64,000 bases of DNA. It comes from Pascua guehoae. Taxonomy: Eukaryota > Basidiomycota > Tremellomycetes > Trichosporonales > Trichosporonaceae. Position numbers and translations under genes: made by a program. Where the stretch lies: assembly GCA_001600415.1 (NCBI GenBank), contig BCJX01000004.1:2069064-2133063 (forward strand), read 5' to 3'. Positions 21,667 to 31,839 of this stretch are shown piece after piece. The notes under the pieces are model-generated. The model saw only the letters and a program-made list of their open reading frames with translations. It did no database searches and was not told the DNA's origin. Numbering within the stretch: position 1 is the stretch's first letter; every line of letters starts with the position of its first letter.

Positions 21667-22821
21667 GTTTGTTGTGGCTTGGGGCGGTGGGAGGGCGGCA
21701 GAGTTGGTCCGTGTTGGGGTGGTGGAGTTGGGGTGGTGGAGTTGGGGGTCAGGATGGTGTTTGCTGAACTGGTTGTCTGGTGAGGATGCGGGTACGAGGA
21801 GCACTCTCGTGTAGGATGGTACAGAGGACGGTAGATCCGTCGCGAGTGGGAGGGATTGCCTGGAAGTGGGAGGTGAACTGCCTGGTTGGGTGCCTAGTTG
21901 GCTGGCTGCAGTGAAGCGCAGGAGGACGTTTGGTGCTGGACAGGCGAAGGGTTGTTCAACAAAACAGGAGAGAAGGAGAGTAGGAGGGCGTGGGAGCGAG
22001 CTGGTCTTTAGGCCCCTATTTAATACTGCACTTGACGGCACCACCACCCGCACTGTGCTCGACGCTCGATTCTCGCTCGCTTACTCGCTTTCATCTCTCC
22101 ACCCGCAATGCCGCTGGCACGAGAACTGTTTGTGAAACCTTGTTGGTCGGTTGTATTCTCTGCCAAGTGTAGTCTCAACCAGTGCCATGGCTGGTCGACT
22201 TGGTAAGTTTGTACTTTACTTGTGGAATGGATCTGCCACCTGCCACTTCCGCGGCACACTGCCGTGGTGATACTGGGCGCGACAGTGTACACACCGGTAT
22301 CGTAACAATGACCAGATATTCTAGACCATGGAAGGAATGAGAATCTCGGGGCCGATCCTCGGGAGCTGTCAGCATGTGGCGAGGTCGACCACGGCCCCCT
22401 GGCTCACTGCTGGTGGGCGATTGAAGAAAGTCGAGGATTCCAGCGCCCAGAAACCGTCGGAGTCAACCGTCAGATCAGAGTGACGTCAGGCACGGGAATA
22501 TGAACTGCACGTGACCTCGACCTCCACCAGGACTGTTGTTGCAGTTGCCACCAGCATCAACTTGACTGCTCACCGCCGCCGGCCAACCTACCGGCCGCCG
22601 GGGAGCTGCTCGACATTGCCGCCCTCCATCTTTCCATTGCCCACCACACATTGACCACGTGAATAGCATTACGTCTCGCAACTAATCGACTCGACACAAC
22701 GACCGGCCTCACTCTCCAGTATCTACCAATATACCTGAACGAACCAACCGTTTAGTGACAATCTGCTGGCAGCCTTGCCACTTGCAGCCGACACTCATCC
22801 CTACCTCTTCTCCCACTCCCC
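21667..22821. promoter_or_regulatory. Shared divergent promoter region, lysozyme and ADP-ribosylglycohydrolase
   Basis: About 1.15 kb separates the two divergent start codons. An AT-rich tatttaatac near 22017 could serve the lysozyme side. No conserved operator can be named from one sequence. Confidence 0.4.
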
Positions 22822-23937
22822 ATGGCACCACCGGTATCTACACCGACGCTCCTGACCCCGACGGTCCTCGACCGGTCGCTGGGCGCGGTCCTAGGCTCGG
22901 CCGCGGGCGACGCTCTCGGCGCGCCGTACGAGTTTGGCGAGTCGCTCCCGGACTCGACGCCTGTCGAGTTCAAGGCGTGCAGCACTGCGGCGAAACGGAC
23001 GGGGAGCGCGACGGCGGGGCGGTGGACGGACGACACGTCGATGGGGATTGCGATCCTCGAGGCGCTGGCGCGTGGCGACGACCTGCGGAAGCGGGATGCG
23101 CAGGGGCGGGTGGTGCGGCGGTGGCTCGAGTGGGCAGAGAGCATTGAGGCGTACGACATTGGCGTGCAGACGCAAAAGGTCTTTTCCGAGCTGCGCCGCA
23201 CGGTCGATGTGGAGAGCGTGTCGGATGTCGAGCTTGCGACCGCGTGCCGTGCCGCGGCACGCACGGTGCACACCCTCCGCGGCCGGTCGGGGGGCAATGG
23301 CAGCCTCATGCGCACTGGACCCCTGGCGCTGGGATACCTCCGTGACCCGAAGGGCCTGGCCGATGCGGCGCGCGCCGTGAGCGAACTGACGCACTACGAC
23401 CCCGAGGCGGGCGACGCGTGTGTCCTCTGGAGTCTGGCAATCAGGACAGCCATCCTCCGCGGACACGGCGAACTCACACCTTCCTGCCTCCCGATCCCCG
23501 ACCCCGCGAACCAGCACGAGCGCGGACCTACGCCAGACGGCGCAGACCAAGGCGCAGGGTACGACACGCGTGCTGCCCTCGGCGCCCTGCCCCCGGGAGC
23601 GCGCCAGCGCTGGGCCGCCCGCCTCGACGCGGCCGAAAAGCTCGCCCCGCGCGATCAGCCAGGCAACAACGCATACGTCGTCGTCACCCTCCAGGCAGCC
23701 TGGGCAGCGGTCGTGCAGGGCCAACCAGGTGGACTGAGGGATACGCTCGAACGCGCAGTGAGGGCCGGGAACGATACGGATACCGTCGCGGCCGTGGCCG
23801 GGAGCCTCGCCGGCGCCCACTTTGGCGCCAGTGCCGTGCCCGCCGAGTGGAGGGAAAAGCTGTATGGGTGGCCGGGGATGAAGGCAGGGAATCTGGAGGA
23901 GATGGTGCGAAAGGTGCTGCGGGGGGCACAGGGGTAG
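22822..23937 (+). CDS. ADP-ribosylglycohydrolase (DraG/ARH family)
   Basis: An intronless frame of 371 residues matches the ARH/DraG fold from end to end. The first metal-binding segment GRWTDDTSM has T69-D70-D71-T72, and the second, GNDTDTVAA, lies at residues 316-324. These supply the ligands of the binuclear Mg or Mn centre. GSAAGDALGAPYEFGE near residue 25 and GRSGGNGSLMRTGPLALG in the middle are also typical. The enzyme should remove ADP-ribose from a modified protein, nucleic acid or small molecule; substrate class cannot be decided here. No signal peptide, so cytosolic or nuclear. The sequence style is like bacterial members, and the absence of introns fits a transferred gene. Confidence 0.88.
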   Translation: MAPPVSTPTLLTPTVLDRSLGAVLGSAAGDALGAPYEFGESLPDSTPVEFKACSTAAKRTGSATAGRWTDDTSMGIAILEALARGDDLRKRDAQGRVVRRWLEWAESIEAYDIGVQTQKVFSELRRTVDVESVSDVELATACRAAARTVHTLRGRSGGNGSLMRTGPLALGYLRDPKGLADAARAVSELTHYDPEAGDACVLWSLAIRTAILRGHGELTPSCLPIPDPANQHERGPTPDGADQGAGYDTRAALGALPPGARQRWAARLDAAEKLAPRDQPGNNAYVVVTLQAAWAAVVQGQPGGLRDTLERAVRAGNDTDTVAAVAGSLAGAHFGASAVPAEWREKLYGWPGMKAGNLEEMVRKVLRGAQG

Positions 23938-24347
23938 GCGCGCGGTGTTGGCGGTGGGTTCACAAGTATCGATTACGGTGGGGTTGGCCGTCGATGGACT
24001 GGGGCTGTCGGCAGGCGCGTATCGAGTCGTCAGAGCAATATTGTTGTAGAGTGAGTATAGGGATGTACAGGAATAACTTCTGTGCAGCTGCAGGCGTGGG
24101 TGCTGGGCACGCTGAGGAGAGGACCCATTCAACTCATGTCAAAGCCACAGGGTAAGCCGCAATGTGCCTTCCACATTCTTTCGGCCTTCCTTCCTCAGGT
24201 TCCCTTCCTTACCTTCCTTCAGTGGTGACAATGATTGTTTAACCCACTTCCACTCCTCCTTTCTTTCATCTTCGCGTTACCTACCCACTCTTGCCCAATC
24301 ACCTCTACACCATCCATCCGTTCCCCCCACTCACCACCCGTTCAATC
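23938..24347. other. Short intergenic region
   Basis: No gene seen; the CT-rich end (24180-24345) looks like the leader of the downstream orphan gene. Confidence 0.5.
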
Positions 24348-25274
24348 ATGTTATCGACCCTCACGCAGTTATTCCCCATGATGTGGCGCCCCAGGCTGCG
24401 TGACGAGGTAGGTTATACCTTACGACGCAACCTGCTCACCCCAGGTGATCGCCGCCCACAAAACCCAGGCCCGCGTCAACGCCGATACGGCTGCCGCACA
24501 TGCCAAACACGCCGCCACACACTCTGCAGTCGCCACGGCCACAGCGAGCGAGATATCCGACCGCTACCCAAACTCCTCGGACGCTCGCGAGGCCGACGCC
24601 TACGCGACGGCGGCTGAGACTGCCGCCGCGTCTGCAGCCTCATTTGCTACAGCTGCACGGACGGCCGCCAACACCGCTGCAGTCTGCAGGGTGCAAGTGG
24701 AGTTGGCTGTCGCCGCCGCCGCTTCGGCCCTGGAGAAGACCAAGAAGGCGGCCGTGGCTACGAGAGCGTCGGCGGCCGCCGTCGTTGTCGTACTGGCTCG
24801 CTGTGTGGCGCGCGTCGAAGGACGTCCTTTTGCCCTTCCCCTTACGCAGGCGAGATCCAAGAAACGCCCCCGTGCCCCCAGTGTGACTCTCCCGGTAAGT
24901 ACGCCACGGAGACAAGGCCGGATGCTGGAGACTACTAACTCGAGCAGGTAAAGAAGCCCCGCATGGAAAGCAGCGACCGCGACAAGTCACCCGCCTCCGA
25001 GGAGACACCAAGTCCCGCGGCCGACCTCGACACGAAGCTCATCGCCCTCAAGGAGCACTATGTTGGGAGGATGCAGGCACTTGTGGGCCTCTGGGCTGAG
25101 AAGAAAGCCATTATGGGCCGATACCACTCGGACCTTGTGGCTGTGCGGCAGTGTCTGCCGCCTGAGTATGGCATTTACACTGCTGCCGCGGTCAAGGTGG
25201 TGGAAGAGAGTAAAGACGCGGCACTGGGGGAGCTCTGGTTCCGTGTGGAGGAGCTGGTACGCGAGAGGGGGTGA
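24348..25274 (+). CDS. Ala-rich coiled-coil protein of unknown function
   Basis: Exons 24348-24407, 24445-24894 and 24948-25274 join in phase 0 to give 278 residues. After a short hydrophobic start (MLSTLTQLFPMMWRP), residues 20-150 are extremely Ala-rich with regularly spaced charged residues, the pattern of a long helix or coiled coil (AHAKHAATHSAVATATASE). A basic cluster KKRPRAP..KKPRMES around residues 160-180 looks like a bipartite nuclear signal. The C-terminal 80 residues (LIALKEHYVGRMQALVGLW, then PPEYGIYTAAAVKVVEESK) may form a second helical domain. I do not recognise a family. Intron borders are good, so a real gene is likely. Confidence 0.6.
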
Positions 25275-26992
25275 TAGGCGTTGTATTGGCACGAGTTGGA
25301 TGTAATATGTAGGTGTCGCGAGTAAGATGGGTCCAATAGACCCATATACGATCTGGTGATGAATTATGTCATTTCACGTGTATATGGTGTATGTGCGCAG
25401 TTGCGATACTACCTGTCATGCCCCTCGGTGTTTGGTTCATAACCTGTGCGTGCCCTCTCCTTTCGAACCTCAACCAGCTGTCGCATATTGGCCCCCGTCA
25501 AAGAGTCTTCCCCCAAGCCTGGTCGCAAAAGTCGTCCCGCCAGGTACACTCTACAAGATAAAGTTGACAAGGGTATTGGTGGGGGGGATAGAGGTTTCGG
25601 AATGGCTGATCTTTGGCCTAGCGGCACTCGTCCCAATCCTTGGCAATGCCAGACCCATCTGCAAACCCAGAGAAGGAGAGTCCAAGGCCAAAGTGACGCA
25701 ACATGGGCGGGGCATCGGGAAGCTTTGGCACGAGTCCCCTTCCGCTGTCGGTTCCACGGGAGGCTTGCTTTCGCGAAATACACGATGGGAAATGGTATAC
25801 TGTCTGCATGTGGTTGGTCTGCTATGGTAGGTTACTACGTGGTCTCTAGGACTGCGCGCTCAAATGGTGCAACAGTTTTGGCCACCTAAAGACGAGTATT
25901 GGGTATTGACCGGTTCAGTCTCTGATCATACTTCACCTCATCCCGCCAAATATAGCCGCAGGCCCGGTCGGGGTATGATAGACTAAAATAGAGGTCCCGG
26001 AGAAACGGATACCGTGCGACCAGGTGGAAAAGCCAACCAACGTTGACTTATCTGGGCGGTCGTCCAGCAAAGTTGATTGCCCGGACTGTCCACCGGGGCT
26101 CTACGCATGTTTGCACTCCAAGCTGGTAGGATCTGGATGCGTACTTGGCTCGAACGAGTCTGCTCAAACGTACGGGTAGATAATGACTCCCCGGCAAAAG
26201 CAAAGTTGGCACCCCATACAAGCAAGCATGTCCCGATAAATGACCGGCACAACGTCCGAAAAGGAACTGCATCTGAGGGTGAGAATCTGGAATAGCTTCC
26301 TGTTGCAGTCCATGCCTTGAATAAACGTTTTAGGGAGGCGGGAATACCCACAGACTTGCGCTCCAGGCTGAACCGGGTTTGTCGCCAGATGTATTCTGGC
26401 CGGTGTTTACAAGAGAAGAACTGTTGCCCATTGTCTGACAAGGGGGGAGCTGGGTGAGGGAGTGTCTTTCATGGTGGCTTGAGGGATGGAAGCGAACGAG
26501 AAGATCAAGGTCCTTGACAATCGTACGCAAAGCTGTCTGTATCCCTCTTAAATACCATTCCTCCTCCAAGGCCGAGGTGTTTGTCGAAGACCGCTTACCG
26601 ACGTGAGAGATTGAGGCGCATTCGGACAACAACATCCCAAGCGGCCACAAGCGCCACACTCGATCCTTATCAAATGTGGAAATGGCGTGTCAAAATACTG
26701 TGAAACAAGTGGGCCCCGCACTGCGTGCAATTTAGCGCCCGCTGCTTGAGGCGCTCAGGGCTATTCGTGGCACGGCGGCGCCCCCGGCGACGACCGCGTA
26801 AACAGAGCGAGGCAAAAACAGACCTGGCGGAAAGAGTGAGTACCACGGACGTTTCACCATCGCAACTCCACCTTCTACTATCGAGCCCGCTCTCGCCGCC
26901 CAACGCCGCTCGACGGATATCTACTCGGACCCTCTCCGTCTCCCCTTCTCCCCTCCCATCACGCCTGCGCCAGCGGATAGCATCCGGCCACG
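25275..26992. other. Intergenic region with two adjacent minus-strand ORFs
   Basis: Minus-strand frames at 26330-26659 and 25983-26441 overlap and read as protein-like (ALRTIVKDLDLLVRFHP; SLERKSVGIPASLKRLF), but have no recognised domain or splice sites linking them. They could be a decayed gene. The rest shows nothing. Confidence 0.35.
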
Positions 26993-28804
26993 ATGGGCGC
27001 GATCCTGAACTTTTTCGTGCAGCTGCTGCAGATCTTCTGTCTCGGCAACGGCAAGCAGGACCAGAACCAGCAGCAGCAGTACCCCCAGCAGGGGCAGGGG
27101 GGCGCATGGCAGGGCCAGCAGGGCGGGGCGTCGTACCCGCCCACAACATCTGGCGGGTGGACATCGGTGCGTCTGTGATCTACATCTCCGTGTTGTAGAG
27201 CGTGGGGGGAGCACGACACTGACGGCCAGAACCAGGGGCAGGGGCAGGCCGGCGGCGACCAGCAGTACACGGCCTGGCGCAACGAGGCGCGGCACGAGGG
27301 CGACCTTGCGCACAAGTGCGTCCGAAGCTCGGGTGGTGGCTGACGTACAGGTGCTTTGCCGACTCGCAGGCGGCGTACAAGTGAGCCCACACGGGCACCC
27401 GGCCCCCTCTGGCTGTTGGGAGAGAGCCAGATTCCGCCTTGCAGCGGGACCGCTGACGCCAGGTCGGGCAACGGACAGCGCGCAAAGGAGCTCAGCGTGC
27501 AGGGCAAGCAGCACCAGGCGCGCCAGGACGAGCTGGACGGGCAGGCGAGCGAGTGGATCTTCCGTGGTGCGTGTGCGGGCGACGGGCGGGCAGAGGTTGT
27601 TCGGGGTATTGGGTGTTGGGTGCTGTGCAAGACGGGCCGGGCAGTATTATGGCAGTGCTGTTGGTGCTGGCGACGGAGGTGACGATGTGGGGGGTTCGGG
27701 TGGGGCTGAGGCCGTGGCGGGTTCGAGTGGCGGCGAGGGGGTGGCGTTTGGTGTCTCACTGCCTCGTGAGCGTGTCTCATGCCGCCTTGGCGGTCGCGTG
27801 GACGCGACGCGTCGGGATCGGGCCATTCGCCGCGTTGTGTTGTTGTGGTCGCGGGGCGGACGCCGTCGGTGGCAGCGTGTACTTGTGCCGGCCGGCGGGC
27901 TCGATGTCGAGCTTGTGGTTTGTCTGGTCCAAGAGTACCGGTGGCGGAAGACAGTGCTTGATCACCTGTCCAGCTGATCTTGGTATTCTTCCAGAGGTTC
28001 CGGAGATTACAGAGGGCTGGGGACAAGAGTTTGAGACGAGACCCCGGCATCAGCACGTGCTCCACTTGCCTCTACAGGAGTCATGCGTGCTGCAGTCCCA
28101 AAGGACAGTCTACAGAGACATTCTCATCCCAATTGCGTGCCAAGCGGACCCCTCACCGAACCATGCGAGACAGCGACCGTGCTCACACTATTTCAGAAAA
28201 CAACAGCAAGCAACCGCACGGTACGATCGACCTCCACGGCCTCTATGTCAAGGAGGCCATTGCGCGGACCGAGCAGGCCATCGCGGACGGACAACGTTCG
28301 GGTCTCGCCGAGCTGCGGGTCATTACGGGCAAGGGCATCCACTCGCAAAACCACCAGGCCAAGATTAAGCCTGCTGTCTCGGACCTGATGCGCAAGTGAG
28401 TGTGCTGCATGGCGTGGTGCCGTGGCGGTATGGTGCGGCTTGCTGCGGCTGGTTGCGGTTCCGGCATTCCAGAAGATCACGGGGCCCAGCTGTGCAGTTG
28501 CGGCTGTGCGACACCGGCGGCAGGGCGGCGCTCCGAAGGCCAGAGTCGTGTCTGGCCACAAGTGGCTTGCTTCTGTGTGCCTGTGCCACTGCCACCGACC
28601 AGCTTCCTCTTCCAGTCGAATATCATGAACCCCAATGATCATACCATCCCCAATGCTCACGCCAGGTACAACCTCTCTGCGCACGTTGACCAGCACAACG
28701 CGGGTGTCCTCGTCGTCGACCTGCAGGGGCGCACGGGCGGGACCCGGTCGCGTGACGCCGGCTTCCTCGACCAGATGGACAAGGACACATGTGTCCTCAT
28801 GTAG
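26993..28804 (+). CDS. DUF1771-Smr domain protein with long late introns
   Basis: Six exons (26993-27166, 27230-27315, 27351-27380, 27463-27566, 28197-28395, 28666-28804) keep frame and give 243 residues. The N-terminus (MGAILNFFVQLLQIFCLG) is hydrophobic and followed by a Gln/Gly-rich segment. A DUF1771 helical region starts at WRNEARHEGDLAHKCFADSQ and contains QRAKELSVQGKQHQAR. An Smr domain follows, with HGTIDLHGLYVKEAI, the LRVITGKGIHSQN loop and a C-terminal GVLVVDL strand. Smr domains bind or cut nucleic acid (fungal relatives act in mRNA quality control), but the exact role here is inferred. Introns 4 and 5 are 630 and 270 nt, far longer than usual in this window; alternative exons inside them cannot be excluded. 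Confidence 0.85.
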
Positions 28805-30287
28805 CGTCTTGGCCTGGGTTGGATCTCATTATACCCCCCCATTCTCCATATCTCCCACTACAGTATACTTCTGTAGTAATCACATTCACGAGACATGCCA
28901 CGCATTTGGGTCCGTTGTTTGTCGCGCGCGATACATGCATGCTATCACGCCGCCTCTAGTCTCCGATCGTTTTTAGCCGCGATACGCTATCACCCATGGC
29001 CTAGCGCCGAAATGGTGGTGCTAAACCTGTCTCAGGCTGCGGCACTTGCCACTCGCCGAATCCATCGATCCATCGCCGGGTCAGATTGGCCTACGCCCAC
29101 GCGGGCTTGGCTAGTGTTTACCTGACGGAGGCCCGCGGGCGGAGATATAGGCCATGATTGCGAGCGACGGCATCGGCCGCACGAGCCAGCCAACCCACGC
29201 CGTCTGTTTACGACGGTCAACTTGGTGGGTTCAAACCGTCGTGTCTCGGTTGGTGGTTTGCGCCACTCGTCGCGCGCGCCTGGCGCGCTGGTTGCTGGTT
29301 GGTGGCTGGCCGGTCTGGCGATGCACGTTGCGTGATTCCCACCTTGGATTGGAAGATTGCCAGGCACATTTGACACCGATGCCGCACCAACGAACGAGTG
29401 ACTGGCAGCCAGCAAAGCGCCATTGTCATTGCCATTGCCGCTGCGGCGCTCGGTTGCCGCTCAGGCTGGAGCGGGGTGGCGGCCCCGCTCCCTGTCTTCT
29501 GATGCGCGCCCCCTTTGCCTGACACCCAACACCTGGTATGCCTGGCATCTGTACATCGGCATCTGCACCTGCACCTGCGCGCTGTGCTGTGTGGATCTTG
29601 CACACCACACGCTTCGCATGCAAGGCGCTCGGGTGTCAGAGCGAGCTAGGTCGCTAGCACTGCATTTGTGTGCCTCGTTTGTGGCGTCTCCTGCGTGGTG
29701 GTGGGGCGCATTCCCCCTGCGGCAACTGAGTGACACATGACCACGGGGCTCCAGAAAGACGGACCTCCGATGCGCCTCGGAACAAGTCGCACTTTTGGTC
29801 TTTTTTTGCACATCTCCGATCGACCCCGAGTCCACATTGCCCACAGGCGCCAGTGTCCGAGTATTACCCGAGTGCGCCGTCAGTGCGTGCGTCATGTGCG
29901 AGCCAGGGTGTGGCACGAGTGGCGTGCCCATAAGCACTTCTCACTCAGGGCGCCACAACAAACCTCATCCCATCCATCCTCCCTGCCTGCCCCACATCCA
30001 GGACGGACATTTTTCCATGGCAAGACCGGCGGCCGTCGTCGAGTGGTCACCTGCTCGACATGGCAGACATGCGCAGGCTGCAGGCTGGCTGGCTGGCAGA
30101 CTGATGGCTGGGGTAGGTGCTTGGCCCGGCGGCACAACAACGCACCTTCCCTGGCGTGGGTGACTTTCTGTCTCTGCAGCAAAGCAGCAAGTGTGCGCAC
30201 GTCGTGTGGTCGCGTGCACGATGCAGAGGATGACGAACACAGGCGGTGGAGCCTGCCCGCCCGTGCGAGATCGAGCCGAGAACAAAG

Positions 30288-30315
30288 AAAAAAAAAAAAA
30301 AAAAAAAAAAAAAAA
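30288..30315. repeat. A28 homopolymer
   Basis: 28 consecutive A, followed by a ggtggagg repeat. No coding frame upstream that would suggest an integrated processed transcript. Confidence 0.9.
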
Positions 30316-31543
30316 GGTGGAGGTGGAGGGGAGGGGTCCGAGGGCGAGCGACGATCTTGTGATCTTTGTCTTGCACCCGCGCTTTGGCCTCCGGTTCCGG
30401 AGGTTGGAGCAAGAGTTTGGCCTTGGCCTTGGATCCAACTGGGCTGGTGGCGATTTTTATGGCAATAACATGTCGCCGATGTTTCGGCGGAGGTTAGTGC
30501 TCTCTGTACCTTGGGCGGTGCCTCACATGTGGCCGTGGCGCTCGGTGGCGGCGGCAGTAGTGGGGGTGTGGGATGGGCGAAAATGCAGCAACAAAGGTAC
30601 ACGACGTTTTTTCTTTTCCTCGTCGTCTCTTTTTTCTCAAATCGCGATGGAATATCGAAATCATAGAGATGCACCGAGGTCACAAGATTCAAAATGGGCG
30701 CGGATTAGCATTGTAATTTGCCCAAAGGAGTAATTTGGGCGAGATTTGGGTTGTCAGCGGTTGCGCTGGTGGCAGAACGACACACACCTTCCCTGCGAGC
30801 CTGCGGGGTGACCCTGACGCTCCCCCCCCACTTCCCTTGCCTCCACCCCTTGTGTGCCAGCCAGTCACTTCGGTTATCCATGGCCCCACCCTGCATCCGA
30901 GTGGGTGGCCATGTGGCCCTGCAGTAACCAACGACCCCTGAATTTGTCTGTGGCCCCAGGGGAGCCGGGTTTTCCTTCCAATTAATACCCATGCCCACGC
31001 TCACGCCCATGCCCATGCCAATCTTTTGCCCATTTGCCCATTTGCGCAAAAGTCGCCGGCGCTGCACTGCACTGCACTGCACTGCACTGCACCCAGCCTA
31101 CCCCCACCCGCCTCATCTCTTTTGCGCCGTTTACCGGCCGTCGGCATTGCAGCCCGCCTCGTTTGTCTATCCTGTCCCAGCAATTACTGCGGTGGTGGTA
31201 GGCGCACCATTACGACGTAGGTGGGATCCTGAACTGGCCTTGCCTGTAGCGTACCGTACCAGCACCCAGCCTGCAGCCTGCTAACCAGCGCCAGGGCACT
31301 GTGGCCCCTTCCTTGCCCCTCGGCCTGCAGTCCCTGCACCTTTGCTGGGCTTGGCTGACCCACACGTCCGCCCGTCCTTTCTCGTCGTATTCCCCATCCA
31401 TCCAACCCTCGCACTGGCGCCAGACCCGACTGCCATCATCGCCAAACCATCCATCCTCACATTCACCTCTTGGTCACCTCGTCGTCTTTCTACCACCACA
31501 CAAAGGCCTCTCACTAATCCATCCTCGCCGCTCGGCCCTCTTG

Positions 31544-31565
31544 CCCCCCCCCCCCCCCCCCCCCC
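31544..31565. repeat. C22 homopolymer upstream of the Reg1-like gene
   Basis: 22 consecutive C about 275 bp before the start codon; likely length-variable. Confidence 0.9.
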
Positions 31566-31839
31566 ACTCTCATCCATCCGTCTTCATTCTCACGCCACCG
31601 GTCCTCTCTTTGATCCTTTCAACCACCACCACCGCACTCCCCCCGCATTCCCCACATCGACCCGACCGACCCTCCGCTTACCACTCGTGTCATCCGCTCC
31701 AAGCCGCCCCATCCCCCCATCGTCCATCTGCACCATCCTCCAACGCTTGACCCCGCGCGCAACACCTCGAACCGACTACGTCTTCAGCAGCACCCCAGCC
31801 GGTCATTGACCACGGGCTGAACCACCACTCGCCTCCACC

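Larger units (their letters stand above)
28805..31839. other. Intergenic region rich in simple sequence
   Basis: No gene with a domain is seen. It holds an A28 tract (30288-30315), a (ctgca)n array (about 31061-31092), a C22 tract (31544-31565) and many GGCTGG/TGGTTGG-like short repeats. The last 500 bp are CT-rich and are probably the promoter and leader of the Reg1-like gene. Confidence 0.5.

Noticed and set aside
22891..24132. 413-codon minus-strand ORF antisense to the ADP-ribosylglycohydrolase
   Set aside because: No domain; mirrors the codon pattern of the real gene.
31061..31092. CRISPR-like or spacer-repeat array
   Set aside because: Plain (ctgca)n microsatellite without spacers; a CRISPR array is not expected in a fungal nuclear genome.
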